From assembly GCA_030849065.1 (NCBI GenBank), contig JASAON010001628.1, forward strand, positions 1 through 64,000: a stretch of 64,000 nucleotides of DNA, given 5' to 3'. Each line of letters begins with the position of its first letter. The first letter of the stretch is position 1. The stretch comes from Jaenimonas drosophilae (Eukaryota; Euglenozoa; Kinetoplastea; Trypanosomatida; Trypanosomatidae). Positions 57,201 to 64,000 of the stretch are shown in pieces. The notes under the pieces are model-generated. The model was not told the DNA's origin. It saw nothing but the letters and a program-made list of their open reading frames with translations, and did no database searches. The position numbers were made by a program, and so were the translations under genes.

Positions 57201-60200
57201 GTCCTGCCAGCCGCCCCGGGAGGCATTCCTCGCTCTGCCCTGCAGTTGGATGAGGATGCTACGTACCTGGAGCGTGAGGCGGCCTACTTGCAGGCCACCA
57301 ACGGCCTCGAGCCTGGCCACCCGGCTGCGGAGGCGGAAGCCACCTCCATGCAGGAGCGGGCGGTGGAGATGGCCACCTCTCTGCGCGACGCCGAGCGGGC
57401 GGCGCTGCACATCCCTCTGGGTTACACCTTGGGCGATATCCCATTCGATGAGTCGGCGGACTACGTTGCCGAGGAGGCCAAGTTGTGCGAGCAGCGCCAC
57501 CTGAACTCCCGCGACGAGGCCCCTGCCTCTGCGGTGGAGGAGCTCGAGCAGCGCCTGCAGGCCATCACCCGAGAGCTTGCCTGGGCCAAGGCCTATGGAG
57601 AGCTCGGCATCCTCCATCCAGAGCCCGCGGGCCGCAAGTTGCTGAGCCTTCCCCTCTCGTCCGACGCCCCCTTTGAGAAGCTGGTGGAGCAGCTCCATCA
57701 GGTTCCGGCTGAGCGGGCCGCCACCATCGATGCCATGAACGAGCGCGCGCTGGTCTTGGCCAAGGAGCTCAACGCATCGGAGCGTCCTCAGTACCTCCCA
57801 GCTGAAATGCAGGGGGTGCCGATGGCGCGGCTTCCGCTCGACGGCGATGAGGCATTTGGCGCACTGGAGGTTGAGCGAGCGCGCTGCCTCCAAGATCCAC
57901 TGGCCGAGGGCCATGCAGCAGAGCTGGCGGAGAAGGAAGCCGCCCTTCGCGCACGGGCCGAGGAGTTGGCGATGGTGGCCGTTCAGCAACAACGCGCATT
58001 CCTCGACGCAGAGCCAGAAGGTGTGGCGCTGCACCACATCCCATACGAGGAGGACCCATGCTTTCAGCAGCTGGAGCGAGAGCGCATCCACGCATTGGGC
58101 AACAACGCCGAGGAGGTGGCCCCACTGGAGGAGCGCATGAATCTCCGCCTGCATGAGCTGGCGACGGAGATGAAGTTGGCCGACCGCGCCAAGTTGGAGC
58201 CAACGGTACTTGGCATCCCACGCGAGGACCTCTACACCGACATGGATGCGAACGAGGAATTCCATCAAACGGAGGAACGCTACCGCGAGGCCAAGACCAA
58301 GGGTCCAGAAAGCCTGCCAGCCATTGAGGAGGAGCTCAACGCCCAGGCTCGTGGATTGGCCGAGCACCGCCACGCCGAGGAGCGTGCTCATCTCAATCAG
58401 CACCCCGAAGGTGTGCCGCTTGCCGCGCTTCCACTGAATGAGGATGAGCCATTCCTCGAGTTGGAGCACGCCGCGCGCATGGAGGTGCCCCCCACAAGTG
58501 AGGAGGAGGTGGCCCAGGCGCGTCAGCCGCTGAACCAACGTGCGGCGGAGCTCGCCCGAGAATCTCGTCTGGCCTACTGCGATGCGGCGCCAGAAGGCAT
58601 CCCGCTGGAGCTCCTCCGACTGGGTGAGCGGGATGATTTTGTGGCGAAGGAACAGGAACGCCGCGATCTCCTCGCATCGGGTGCATTGCCTGAGCAGGTG
58701 CAGGAGGCCAACACTGGCTTGAATAGCGCCGCGCACGATGTCGCGCGGACGATGCTCCACGACCGTCGTGGATACCTCGACCCGCTGCCGGAAGGAGTGC
58801 CCCTTGTGGAGCTCCCGCTGAATGCCGATGAGCCCTTCAAGACGATGGAGGTGGAGAGGGCCATCACACAGCTCCGCGGCGGTGAAGATGCCGACGCACG
58901 CGTGGCGGCCTTGGAGCAGCAGCTCAACGAGCGCGCGCATGCCGTTGCCACCAAGCAGAAGGAGGAGGACCTGGAGGGCCTCGAGCCCCGCCCCTACTCC
59001 ATCCCGCTGAAGTGGCTGAACCTGCACGCCGACGAGCCCTTCCACGCTCAACTGCCACCCCTTCGTGAGAAGAAGCAGATGAATGTAGATGGATGCAACG
59101 ATGCCGCCATTGATGAGATCCACGCAGCTCTCAACGCTCGTGCTTTGGAGCTGGCCAAGGAGCGCAGCGCGGTGGATCGTGCCTTCCTCGATCGCGAGCC
59201 CGAAGGCGTCCCGCTCGAGCAGCTCCCGTTGAACGAGGACGCGCCCTTCACCAACATGGAGGAGGAGCGTCGTGAGGCGCACAAGAACAATCATGCCGAG
59301 GCCGTGGCGGAGCTGGAGGACCGTCTTCAGGCACGCGCCAAGGAGCTCGCACGCAACAAGTTGGTGGAGGATCGCATGTATCTGAATCCATCTCCCGACG
59401 GCATGACGCTCGATGAGCTCTCTGTGGATGACGACGAATCCTTCCACGTGATGGAGGCGGAGCGCGCGAAGCTCAAGAGCAACCCCGATGAAAACGCCGA
59501 GGCCATTCGTGAGTTGGAGGAGAAGCTCAACGAGCGTGCCAAGGAGCTCGCACACAAGGCCAAGCAGCGCAGCCGCGCCTTCCTCCGCCCGACCTCCTCC
59601 GACATCCCCGTTGAGCTGCTTCCGCTCGATGGAGATGCCGATTTTGTGGCGATGGAGCGCCAACTTCGCCCCTTGCAGCGCGAGGATGCTCATTGCAACG
59701 CGCCCATGATTGATAAGCTGCAGGAGCAGATGCAGGCCCGTGCGGATGAGCTCGGTGAGGCGGCCTTGAAGAGCGATCGGCCCAGCTACCTCGATGCCGC
59801 ACCGGCAGGTGTGCCCGTGGCAGATATCCCTCTCGACGAGGATGCTTCCTACCATGGCATGGAGGTGGAGCGAGCCATTCAGAAGCTTAAACACCCCAAC
59901 GACGAAGCGCCTGAGAGCCAAGCCGAGCTGGAGAAGCAGCTCAACCAACGTGCGCATGAGCTGGCGGCGCAGGTACGTGCTGAGGAGCGCGCACTGCTTG
60001 ACCAGGAGCCAGAAGGCATCCCGCTCGAGGATGTGCCGCTCGACGACGACGCCAAATTCCGCAACATGGAGGAGTACTGCCGCAAGCTCCGGCGTGATCC
60101 GGCGCAGAATGCCGCCGCGGTGGACGAGACCCGTTTGAAGCTCAACGACCGCTCGCATGAGCTCGCGCGTGGGGTTGTTGCCGAGGACCTCGCCTGCCTC

Positions 60201-63200
60201 CCGTGGGAAGTATATCGCAAGGCCCACAAGGATGCCATTGGCCTCCACGACTATGATCGCTTCCGCGAGGCGGCCAACCGCCGTCGTCGCGATCGCAAAC
60301 GCGGGGCCGATCCGGTTGAGATGGCCGCGGTGGAGGAGGAGATGAACGCGATTGCCAAATCAATCGTGGATGAAGACGTGGATGAGCGCCGCGCCTTCTT
60401 GGATCAGAAGCCCGAAGGGATGCACGTGCAGGACCTCCCCCTCGATACCGACCCCATCTTCTCCGCGTTGGAGGGCGACCGGAGTGCGCGCGCGCTGAGC
60501 CGCGAAGACAACGAGCGCAAGATGAATGATCGCGCACACGAGCTGGCCAAGGAGGCCTTCGCGGAGCGTCGTCGCACCTTCATGGATCAGGAGCCCGAGG
60601 GCGTTCCCCTCGCCGCGCTCCCGCTCGACGTTGATGGTCCCTTCAAGGAGTCAGAGATTGCGTGCTACGACCTCACCTACCAGAAGCCTTCCCTCACGGA
60701 GGCGGAGCAGGCTCGTGTGGAGGAACTCCACGCTGCCATGAACGCACGCGCGCGGGAGTTGGCCAAGTCGGAGATCATGCGCGATCAGGCCTTCCTCGAC
60801 CCCGAGCCTGAAGGAGTTCCGCTCGAGGACCTCCCGTTGAGCAGCGACGCTACATTTGCCGAGCTCATGAAGGAGCGCAGGGCGTTGAAGCAGCAGGGCG
60901 GGAAGGGATGTGCCTCTGCCGTGGCGAAGAAGGAGGCGGAGATCAATGCTCGCACGCACGAGCTCGCCCGTGCCTTCCTGCAGGAGCACCGCCACTACCT
61001 GAACCCCGAGCCGCAGAACGTGCCCATCGCTGATGTCCCACTCAATGGTGATGATTCCTTCCGTGAGAAGGAGCGTGAGCTGCTCGCCAAGACGCGGGAT
61101 GGTGCGACGCCAGAGGAGCTGGCGGCGATGCATGCCGGACTAAACGAGCGTGCCGAGGAGCTCGCAGTGCAGCTGCTACGCAAGGAGCGTGCGATGCAGG
61201 ATCAGGAGCCACTTGGCGTGCCGTTGGAGGAGCTCCCGCTGAACTATGATGCGCACCTCAACCCGATGGAGCGTGAGCGTCGCGCGCTGAAGAAGGCACC
61301 TCAGCGAAACATGGAGGATGTGCGAAGTGTAGAGGGCAAGATTGGCCAACGCACCCACGCCATCGCCGCTGACTACCTCACGGCCGAACGCGCCTTCATG
61401 GATCAGCAGCCCGAGGGCGTTCCGCTCAACTGCCTCAATCTCTCTGGTGATGCCGATTTCCACGGGATGGAGAAGCAGCTCCGCGCCGAGAAGCATGAGC
61501 TGCCGGCAGGCGATGCCACGAGCCCGGCGGTGCAAGCAACCCAGGCACGCATGAATGCCCGCGCGCATGTACTGGCGTCGGAGTTGCTGGCGCGCGAGCG
61601 CACCTTCCTCAATCAAGCACCACTCGGCATTCCGCTCCGTGAGCTGCCCCTGAACGAGGATGAGCAGTTCCACCACATGGAGGCCCAACGTCGTGCCATG
61701 TGCGAGCAGAGGCCCTTGCCGGAGAAGGAGCTCCACCGCCTCGAGGACACCATGAAGGAGCGTGTGATGGAGCTCGCGCGTGAGAAGCAAGCTGCCGACC
61801 GCGCCTTCCTCGACCAGAAGCCGCTCGGCATCCCGATTGAGGAGGTGCCCCTGGATGAGGATCGTACCTTCCGTGCCATGGAAACGGAGCTGCGCGCGAT
61901 GCGCCAACAACCAGATGCTGATGTTGCCACGCAGGAGAAGGAGATGAACGACCGCTCCAAGGAGCTGGCCCGTCGCCTACTCGCCGATGATCGTCTCTAC
62001 TTGGACCCGAAGCCACTTGGCGTGCCCATTGCAGAGCTCAACGTGGATGAGGATGAAGAGTTCCACGCCGGTGAGCTGCAGCGTCGTGAGATGAAGAAGA
62101 ACACCAGCCAGACCCCACGCATGAAGGAGCAGCTCGCCAGCATGGAGGAGTCCCTCAACGAGCGCGCGCAACAGCTCGCGGAGGACTACTTGAAGAAGGA
62201 CCGCGCATACCTCGACCAGGAGCCTGAGGGCGTGCCACTCGAAGAGGTGGGCGTTGATGAGGATCCAGAGTTTGTGGCGATGGAGGAGCAGCGCCGCAAG
62301 ATGCGTCGCACCGATCCACCCGCGACGGAGGGCGAGATGAAGGCGATGGAGGACCGCCTCAACGCCCGCGCCCACGACCTCGCACGCACACGAAAGGGCT
62401 TCCAAGACGAAGATTTCCACGCCGCCAACGCCGATGTGGCGGAGTCATGGCGCCGCATCGGGGATCTCTACCCAGAAGGTGCCTACGACCCGCTCGTGCC
62501 CAGCCCCACCCTCCCCTTCGACGTGTGCTCCGGCCCCAAGGACATGGGCTACTTGGCACCCTTCATTGCAGCCCTCGCCCGGCACACACCCCTCATTGCC
62601 CGCCTCTTCCCAGATGGCGCACACCCACAGAATCAGCCCTACCGCATTACCCTCTACGACTCCAACAGCGCGCCCGTCGTGGTTGAGATTGACGACCGCA
62701 TTCCCTGCGACGCCACACGAGAGAGCCCCAAGTTCTCTCAATCTCCCGATCGTCTGTGGTACCCCTTGTTGCTCGAGAAGGCCTACGCCAAGTTTGTTGG
62801 TGGTTATGAAAAGATAAATCACTGCAATGCGCACGACACGCTGCGCGACTTGACGGGACGTCCAGTGCTGCACATCTCTCTCGAGGACCCGAAACATGCC
62901 GCGGCGGCACACTTGGGCGACTTCAGCGCGCCAGCCTTTTGGCGTAGCCTCGCCAAGGACCTCCGTCGTGGTGATGTGGTGGTTTGTGTGGCCAACGCGA
63001 CGGCCCCGAGCGGCTTCCACCCCTTGTGCAGCTACGCCCTGCTCGATGTGATCAGCCTCGACAGCAACGCCACTGACGGCAACAGCATCGTTCTGAAGCT
63101 GCACAACAGCTACGTGGATGAGCCCAGCTACACGGGACGGCTCCACGCGGAGCAGGACTGGACGGAGGAGATGAAGCGTGCCTGCAAGTACGACCCCACC

Positions 63201-64000
63201 GAAGGAAACGTCATGTACGTCCCACTGCCCACTTTCCTGGACAACTTCGCATGCATGCAACGCTGCCACATCAACTGTGGTGATCGCGTCAGTGCCCCGG
63301 GTGAGTGGAATGAGTTTACCGCGGGAGGTACACCAAAATTCACGACCTTCCGCAGCAACCCCATCTACCTTGTTGAGAACAAGAGTGCCTGTCCAGCACC
63401 CATCATGGCGGAGCTCTGCCACAGTGGGCCACTCTACGTGGATGAGCACGGCTGCGAGCGCTACCCGTACACCGGAATTGCACTGCTCCAGACCCTTGAC
63501 CCGAAGCTCCCAGCCACCCCGCTCCTCACGAACAGCACGCACCAGTTCCTGCAAAAGGGCATGATGCTCGACTCGCGGGAGGTGTGCTCCGTCATGGAGA
63601 TCCCCGCTAGCTCCACATGCTACATTGTGCCCTACACCAAGGATCGTGGCACCTATGGCAAGTTCAAGCTCTCCGTCTATCCCGATGTTGCACGTGTGCA
63701 GCTCACTCCGTTGAGGTACGCCGGCCTCAGCCTCTCTCCCCTAACAACGGAGGTTGTGCTCCCGCCCATGGATGAGTTTGGCGAAGGCACGCGCCTCGAC
63801 TTCCTCGTCAGCGCAGCAACCGACGTCCATATTCTGCTTCGGCAGGCATCCTTTGTGGAGGGCGAACGACGTGGGGATGTGCTGAGTGAGATGTCAGTGG
63901 CCATGAGTGCCTTCAACGAGTATGGCATCAAGGTTGGCACCACCGGAGAGCCCTCCGCCTCGCGTGAGCAGGCCTTGGTCTTCAAGGCCCCACAGAGTGG
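51252..64000 (+). CDS. Giant calpain-like protein 2 with H49/FRA-type repeats, 3' end beyond window (>4249 aa)
   Basis: This is a tandem paralogue of the giant upstream with the same layout. Calpain-like modules I (about 20-615) and II (about 650-1225) are followed by about 37 repeats of ~67 residues (1230-3710) and then module III (from about 3720), still open at base 64000. I read no in-frame stop from ATG 51252 to the edge. Cys is kept in modules I (Cys78) and II (Cys699) but replaced by Gly-Tyr in III. His is replaced in all three (REQQYGVL, TGTSFGIL, LCSYALL). Asn is kept in I (HNPF), II (YNPF) and III (HNSY). Inactive protease folds joined to a long helical repeat rod suit a cytoskeletal spacer, as for the T. 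cruzi H49 protein at the flagellum attachment zone. Codon use is strongly G/C-ending. Confidence 0.92.
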   Translation, partial: MTSHFTLESNVRISSFAKMSDMVKSPEVYHDLEFMENNKHIADEWRRIADLYPEGSSQPLLPETFSRDQFGQGNHYECFMLSALSTLIRFPDVIRHCFVTTEVQPDGHYTFQFFRDKEWVKVEIDDYIAMDGDEVLYIRSPDESWWPLLLEKAYAKFYTAYDHLEGCTLQEAYHDLTGNPVLTIPMQPKLAKSAGVEVAKGSYWLSLAQRIQSGHFAASVLTRDLDVESIGLQREQQYGVLDIFSMTGTSHVEDIVIQLHNPFEDEEYTYTGPLNSRDTAWTDKLRAKYHVNEDERSIFIPLATFLKIMNSFQLCYISPIDPNSITYFHDEWKGLTAGGNPTMVTWRNNPLYLVRNVADTMATVVVSIKNEDQRQSTPTDERSAYVQCGVLLVQYAYPDPIPTYWVTGNNHKSIFRSLFLNSREVSNTITIPPRSTCYLVPSCLQRGVEDTFTMAIHKMKDTDYSGLTVQKLSLPDKDFEHPTTASIELRQKEKGRVDFYVDEPTDVHILLHQTKPYVSKSGGDAMTEDYVGMYLYDDTDHKIGGVHAATNYREISVIHRLPRSGRYAVSVTCPRAKDDEVVPLVVSFVGKREAHVRIVDAPDDATIFDDEEDFIDDGGKKEETNPVDASSIILHSDDIVECPDSNTPFEDRRFMSLNRVVTSDPWVHIGDLYPVGKTLPLLPEVLSREQFQRGTSQECACLTAFAVLVEHHPDVIRHCFVSQQPRKDGRYVFRFHRYGRWVSVEIDDRIPQTGGRTVFCESPTEHWWPLLLEKAYAKFYSMYHNLEGCTMDEIFHDFTGRPVVCASSEAQLSAVAFWMNLKTLASEKHSIVLAANSKKEMEEPMGLLTGTSFGILDILPTKGSDSTLEDVLIAMYNPFGSACTYSGPMDPSDSRWTDELRAAHKPGSEGVMLIPASIFASLFDGVQQAYIGSTALVDPSLHFNSEWAVGTTGGNPEMLAWRENPLYVVRNTSDKAIDVVAMIGQVDQRHALHRQTQAELNYIQCGLVLAQLSDPHAQQIPTYLVTRNTHELIAQQEPFLRTREASTFFSIPPQSLCYLVPSGAIREKGTFMLSYWLLDRSEEAEKHLSIERLAITVAHNFPAIGQVELANHGRGRVDFVLDAASDVHVLLTQVKAFKGSNGVNSLAEDVVEMSLYNSVGELIYHAPAGGRREVGMVCHVDHAGRYSVLVRCVEGHGQVPCKVEVVATKEANARIADIPDGAHELGEADLSFLDPAPEGVPLADLPLDRDEVFLNRVDVLKRLHPDVNSPEEYECAREPIKERVEELALEEIAKDRPEYLAGRDLEALNPLLDADADYMAAEKARYPLMKEAVAEPTPEHQSALEAAEEDLRRRADNLKEADDRRDFESLLEPEYEGIPLADIDPSRDPIYQELVQQRAALLTDYASNASKITAFEEALHERIRVLAEEMHAQERNFYDREPEGVPLELVPLNTDVEVSTKEDELRALRRGDVSVSQPQVTEIEQQLNRRSHELAANLKQEERKMFLDQEPLGISVTSLPVDEDEEFHAKEVQRLRLRHASLTETEPEIQQLEKEMNERAKVLAQERRDNLWSFLDQEPYGIPIDKLGLEYAQEFMAMESRLRELTDDSAADPAAVAAVQKEMADFVEAVASAQAAQDREFLDPTPEGRQLDTLNITSVPEFLAMDKDRRRIKFAVAEKEDGGDHAEEIEKMCALEKDMNALVHDLARQKNVEERPAFMLPEYKSISRSHLPLDEDPAFADMESQRQVLKWEPDRNSRAISEVEADLNNRANELAMQQLHESRGYLNPSPDGVPLHVLPLDTDETFCEGEQHRHQLLAATPVDEEAVAAQEASLNARAVEMAKAMRAEERPKFLAATYNEIPTEQLPLDSDEAFLQQEADRLVLQKNGEDTAVVESALTQRAQELADAQIEQDRAFLDPLPGGVPIAVVHPERDATFTAQEAERREALRKDPADPVAVEELEKHMNARVLELSEALRQRAREEVLPAAPGGIPRSALQLDEDATYLEREAAYLQATNGLEPGHPAAEAEATSMQERAVEMATSLRDAERAALHIPLGYTLGDIPFDESADYVAEEAKLCEQRHLNSRDEAPASAVEELEQRLQAITRELAWAKAYGELGILHPEPAGRKLLSLPLSSDAPFEKLVEQLHQVPAERAATIDAMNERALVLAKELNASERPQYLPAEMQGVPMARLPLDGDEAFGALEVERARCLQDPLAEGHAAELAEKEAALRARAEELAMVAVQQQRAFLDAEPEGVALHHIPYEEDPCFQQLERERIHALGNNAEEVAPLEERMNLRLHELATEMKLADRAKLEPTVLGIPREDLYTDMDANEEFHQTEERYREAKTKGPESLPAIEEELNAQARGLAEHRHAEERAHLNQHPEGVPLAALPLNEDEPFLELEHAARMEVPPTSEEEVAQARQPLNQRAAELARESRLAYCDAAPEGIPLELLRLGERDDFVAKEQERRDLLASGALPEQVQEANTGLNSAAHDVARTMLHDRRGYLDPLPEGVPLVELPLNADEPFKTMEVERAITQLRGGEDADARVAALEQQLNERAHAVATKQKEEDLEGLEPRPYSIPLKWLNLHADEPFHAQLPPLREKKQMNVDGCNDAAIDEIHAALNARALELAKERSAVDRAFLDREPEGVPLEQLPLNEDAPFTNMEEERREAHKNNHAEAVAELEDRLQARAKELARNKLVEDRMYLNPSPDGMTLDELSVDDDESFHVMEAERAKLKSNPDENAEAIRELEEKLNERAKELAHKAKQRSRAFLRPTSSDIPVELLPLDGDADFVAMERQLRPLQREDAHCNAPMIDKLQEQMQARADELGEAALKSDRPSYLDAAPAGVPVADIPLDEDASYHGMEVERAIQKLKHPNDEAPESQAELEKQLNQRAHELAAQVRAEERALLDQEPEGIPLEDVPLDDDAKFRNMEEYCRKLRRDPAQNAAAVDETRLKLNDRSHELARGVVAEDLACLPWEVYRKAHKDAIGLHDYDRFREAANRRRRDRKRGADPVEMAAVEEEMNAIAKSIVDEDVDERRAFLDQKPEGMHVQDLPLDTDPIFSALEGDRSARALSREDNERKMNDRAHELAKEAFAERRRTFMDQEPEGVPLAALPLDVDGPFKESEIACYDLTYQKPSLTEAEQARVEELHAAMNARARELAKSEIMRDQAFLDPEPEGVPLEDLPLSSDATFAELMKERRALKQQGGKGCASAVAKKEAEINARTHELARAFLQEHRHYLNPEPQNVPIADVPLNGDDSFREKERELLAKTRDGATPEELAAMHAGLNERAEELAVQLLRKERAMQDQEPLGVPLEELPLNYDAHLNPMERERRALKKAPQRNMEDVRSVEGKIGQRTHAIAADYLTAERAFMDQQPEGVPLNCLNLSGDADFHGMEKQLRAEKHELPAGDATSPAVQATQARMNARAHVLASELLARERTFLNQAPLGIPLRELPLNEDEQFHHMEAQRRAMCEQRPLPEKELHRLEDTMKERVMELAREKQAADRAFLDQKPLGIPIEEVPLDEDRTFRAMETELRAMRQQPDADVATQEKEMNDRSKELARRLLADDRLYLDPKPLGVPIAELNVDEDEEFHAGELQRREMKKNTSQTPRMKEQLASMEESLNERAQQLAEDYLKKDRAYLDQEPEGVPLEEVGVDEDPEFVAMEEQRRKMRRTDPPATEGEMKAMEDRLNARAHDLARTRKGFQDEDFHAANADVAESWRRIGDLYPEGAYDPLVPSPTLPFDVCSGPKDMGYLAPFIAALARHTPLIARLFPDGAHPQNQPYRITLYDSNSAPVVVEIDDRIPCDATRESPKFSQSPDRLWYPLLLEKAYAKFVGGYEKINHCNAHDTLRDLTGRPVLHISLEDPKHAAAAHLGDFSAPAFWRSLAKDLRRGDVVVCVANATAPSGFHPLCSYALLDVISLDSNATDGNSIVLKLHNSYVDEPSYTGRLHAEQDWTEEMKRACKYDPTEGNVMYVPLPTFLDNFACMQRCHINCGDRVSAPGEWNEFTAGGTPKFTTFRSNPIYLVENKSACPAPIMAELCHSGPLYVDEHGCERYPYTGIALLQTLDPKLPATPLLTNSTHQFLQKGMMLDSREVCSVMEIPASSTCYIVPYTKDRGTYGKFKLSVYPDVARVQLTPLRYAGLSLSPLTTEVVLPPMDEFGEGTRLDFLVSAATDVHILLRQASFVEGERRGDVLSEMSVAMSAFNEYGIKVGTTGEPSASREQALVFKAPQS
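51426..51793 (+). repeat. Near-identical block shared with giant 1 (copy B of block 1)
   Basis: Counterpart of 40147-40514 in calpain module I, covering the Cys78 region through 'DLTGNPV'. It differs by only a few synonymous third-position changes. Confidence 0.9.
53241..53659 (+). repeat. Near-identical block shared with giant 1 (copy B of block 2)
   Basis: Counterpart of 41998-42416 in calpain module II, covering 'DPWVHIGDLYP' through 'DFTGRPV'. Only two synonymous differences are seen. Confidence 0.9.
54940..62390 (+). repeat. H49/FRA-type repeat array of giant 2 (~37 units)
   Basis: About 37 units of ~67 codons with the same core as in giant 1. Units from about 59100 on keep the consensus best (for example AFLDxEPEGVPLEQLPLNED), whereas those between 55200 and 58300 are more diverged. 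One unit near residue 2980 (60180-60300) has lost the core and carries an Arg-rich run. Long antisense open frames over this array are a by-product of codon bias. Confidence 0.88.

Noticed and set aside
56448..60248. Open antisense frame of 1266 codons over the second repeat array
   Set aside because: It mirrors a well-supported sense gene. Avoidance of UUA, CUA and UCA codons in the sense frame removes antisense stops. The antisense protein has no family features and would oppose the polycistronic direction.

Overview
This is nuclear DNA of a trypanosomatid (kinetoplastid) protozoan. About twenty intron-less genes all lie on the + strand. They are separated by short spacers rich in pyrimidine tracts followed by AG (trans-splice acceptor candidates), and there is no strand switch in 64 kb, as expected for one polycistronic unit. 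The gene content agrees: a Nup158-type nucleoporin, a glycosomal/peroxisomal half-ABC transporter, and tandem giant calpain-like proteins with repeats of the Trypanosoma cruzi H49/FRA flagellar-antigen type. GC content looks moderate. The species cannot be named from the sequence alone.

Left part (1-13.5 kb): a putative mitochondrial protein; a coiled-coil protein with a TSNAXIP1-type N-terminal domain; a putative mitochondrial protein with a degenerate RNase III signature; an RRM protein followed by an unusually long (2.3 kb) spacer; an AFG2/SPATA5L1-like double AAA ATPase whose first ATPase site is degenerate; and a small protein built of three 'C-x-E-M-x-H-W-D' repeats that I do not recognise.

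Middle part (13.9-39.5 kb): an FG-repeat Nup98-Nup96 fusion (Nup158 type) that lacks the self-cleavage motif; ATG9; a small coiled-coil protein; a membrane-anchored DnaJ protein; ribokinase; a charged disordered protein; an unknown protein; RPF1 (60S ribosome biogenesis); a vasohibin (tubulin detyrosinase) with a long Ser/Arg-rich tail; an ABCD-type half transporter; and a protein with two SH3b-like segments.

Right part (40-64 kb): two tandem paralogous giants. Each has two N-terminal calpain-like modules, a long array of ~68-71-residue H49-type repeats (about 17 in the first, about 37 in the second), and a third calpain-like module. The second gene runs off the window. None of the six protease modules keeps a full Cys-His-Asn triad, so they look like cytoskeletal scaffolds rather than proteases. 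Patches of near-perfect DNA identity between the two genes, bordered by diverged sequence, suggest recent gene conversion confined to parts of the calpain modules.

The genes do not form a pathway, as is usual in trypanosomatids where neighbours share transcription but not function. Several genes start downstream of an in-frame TTG or GTG. In each such case I chose the first ATG compatible with the likely splice acceptor.
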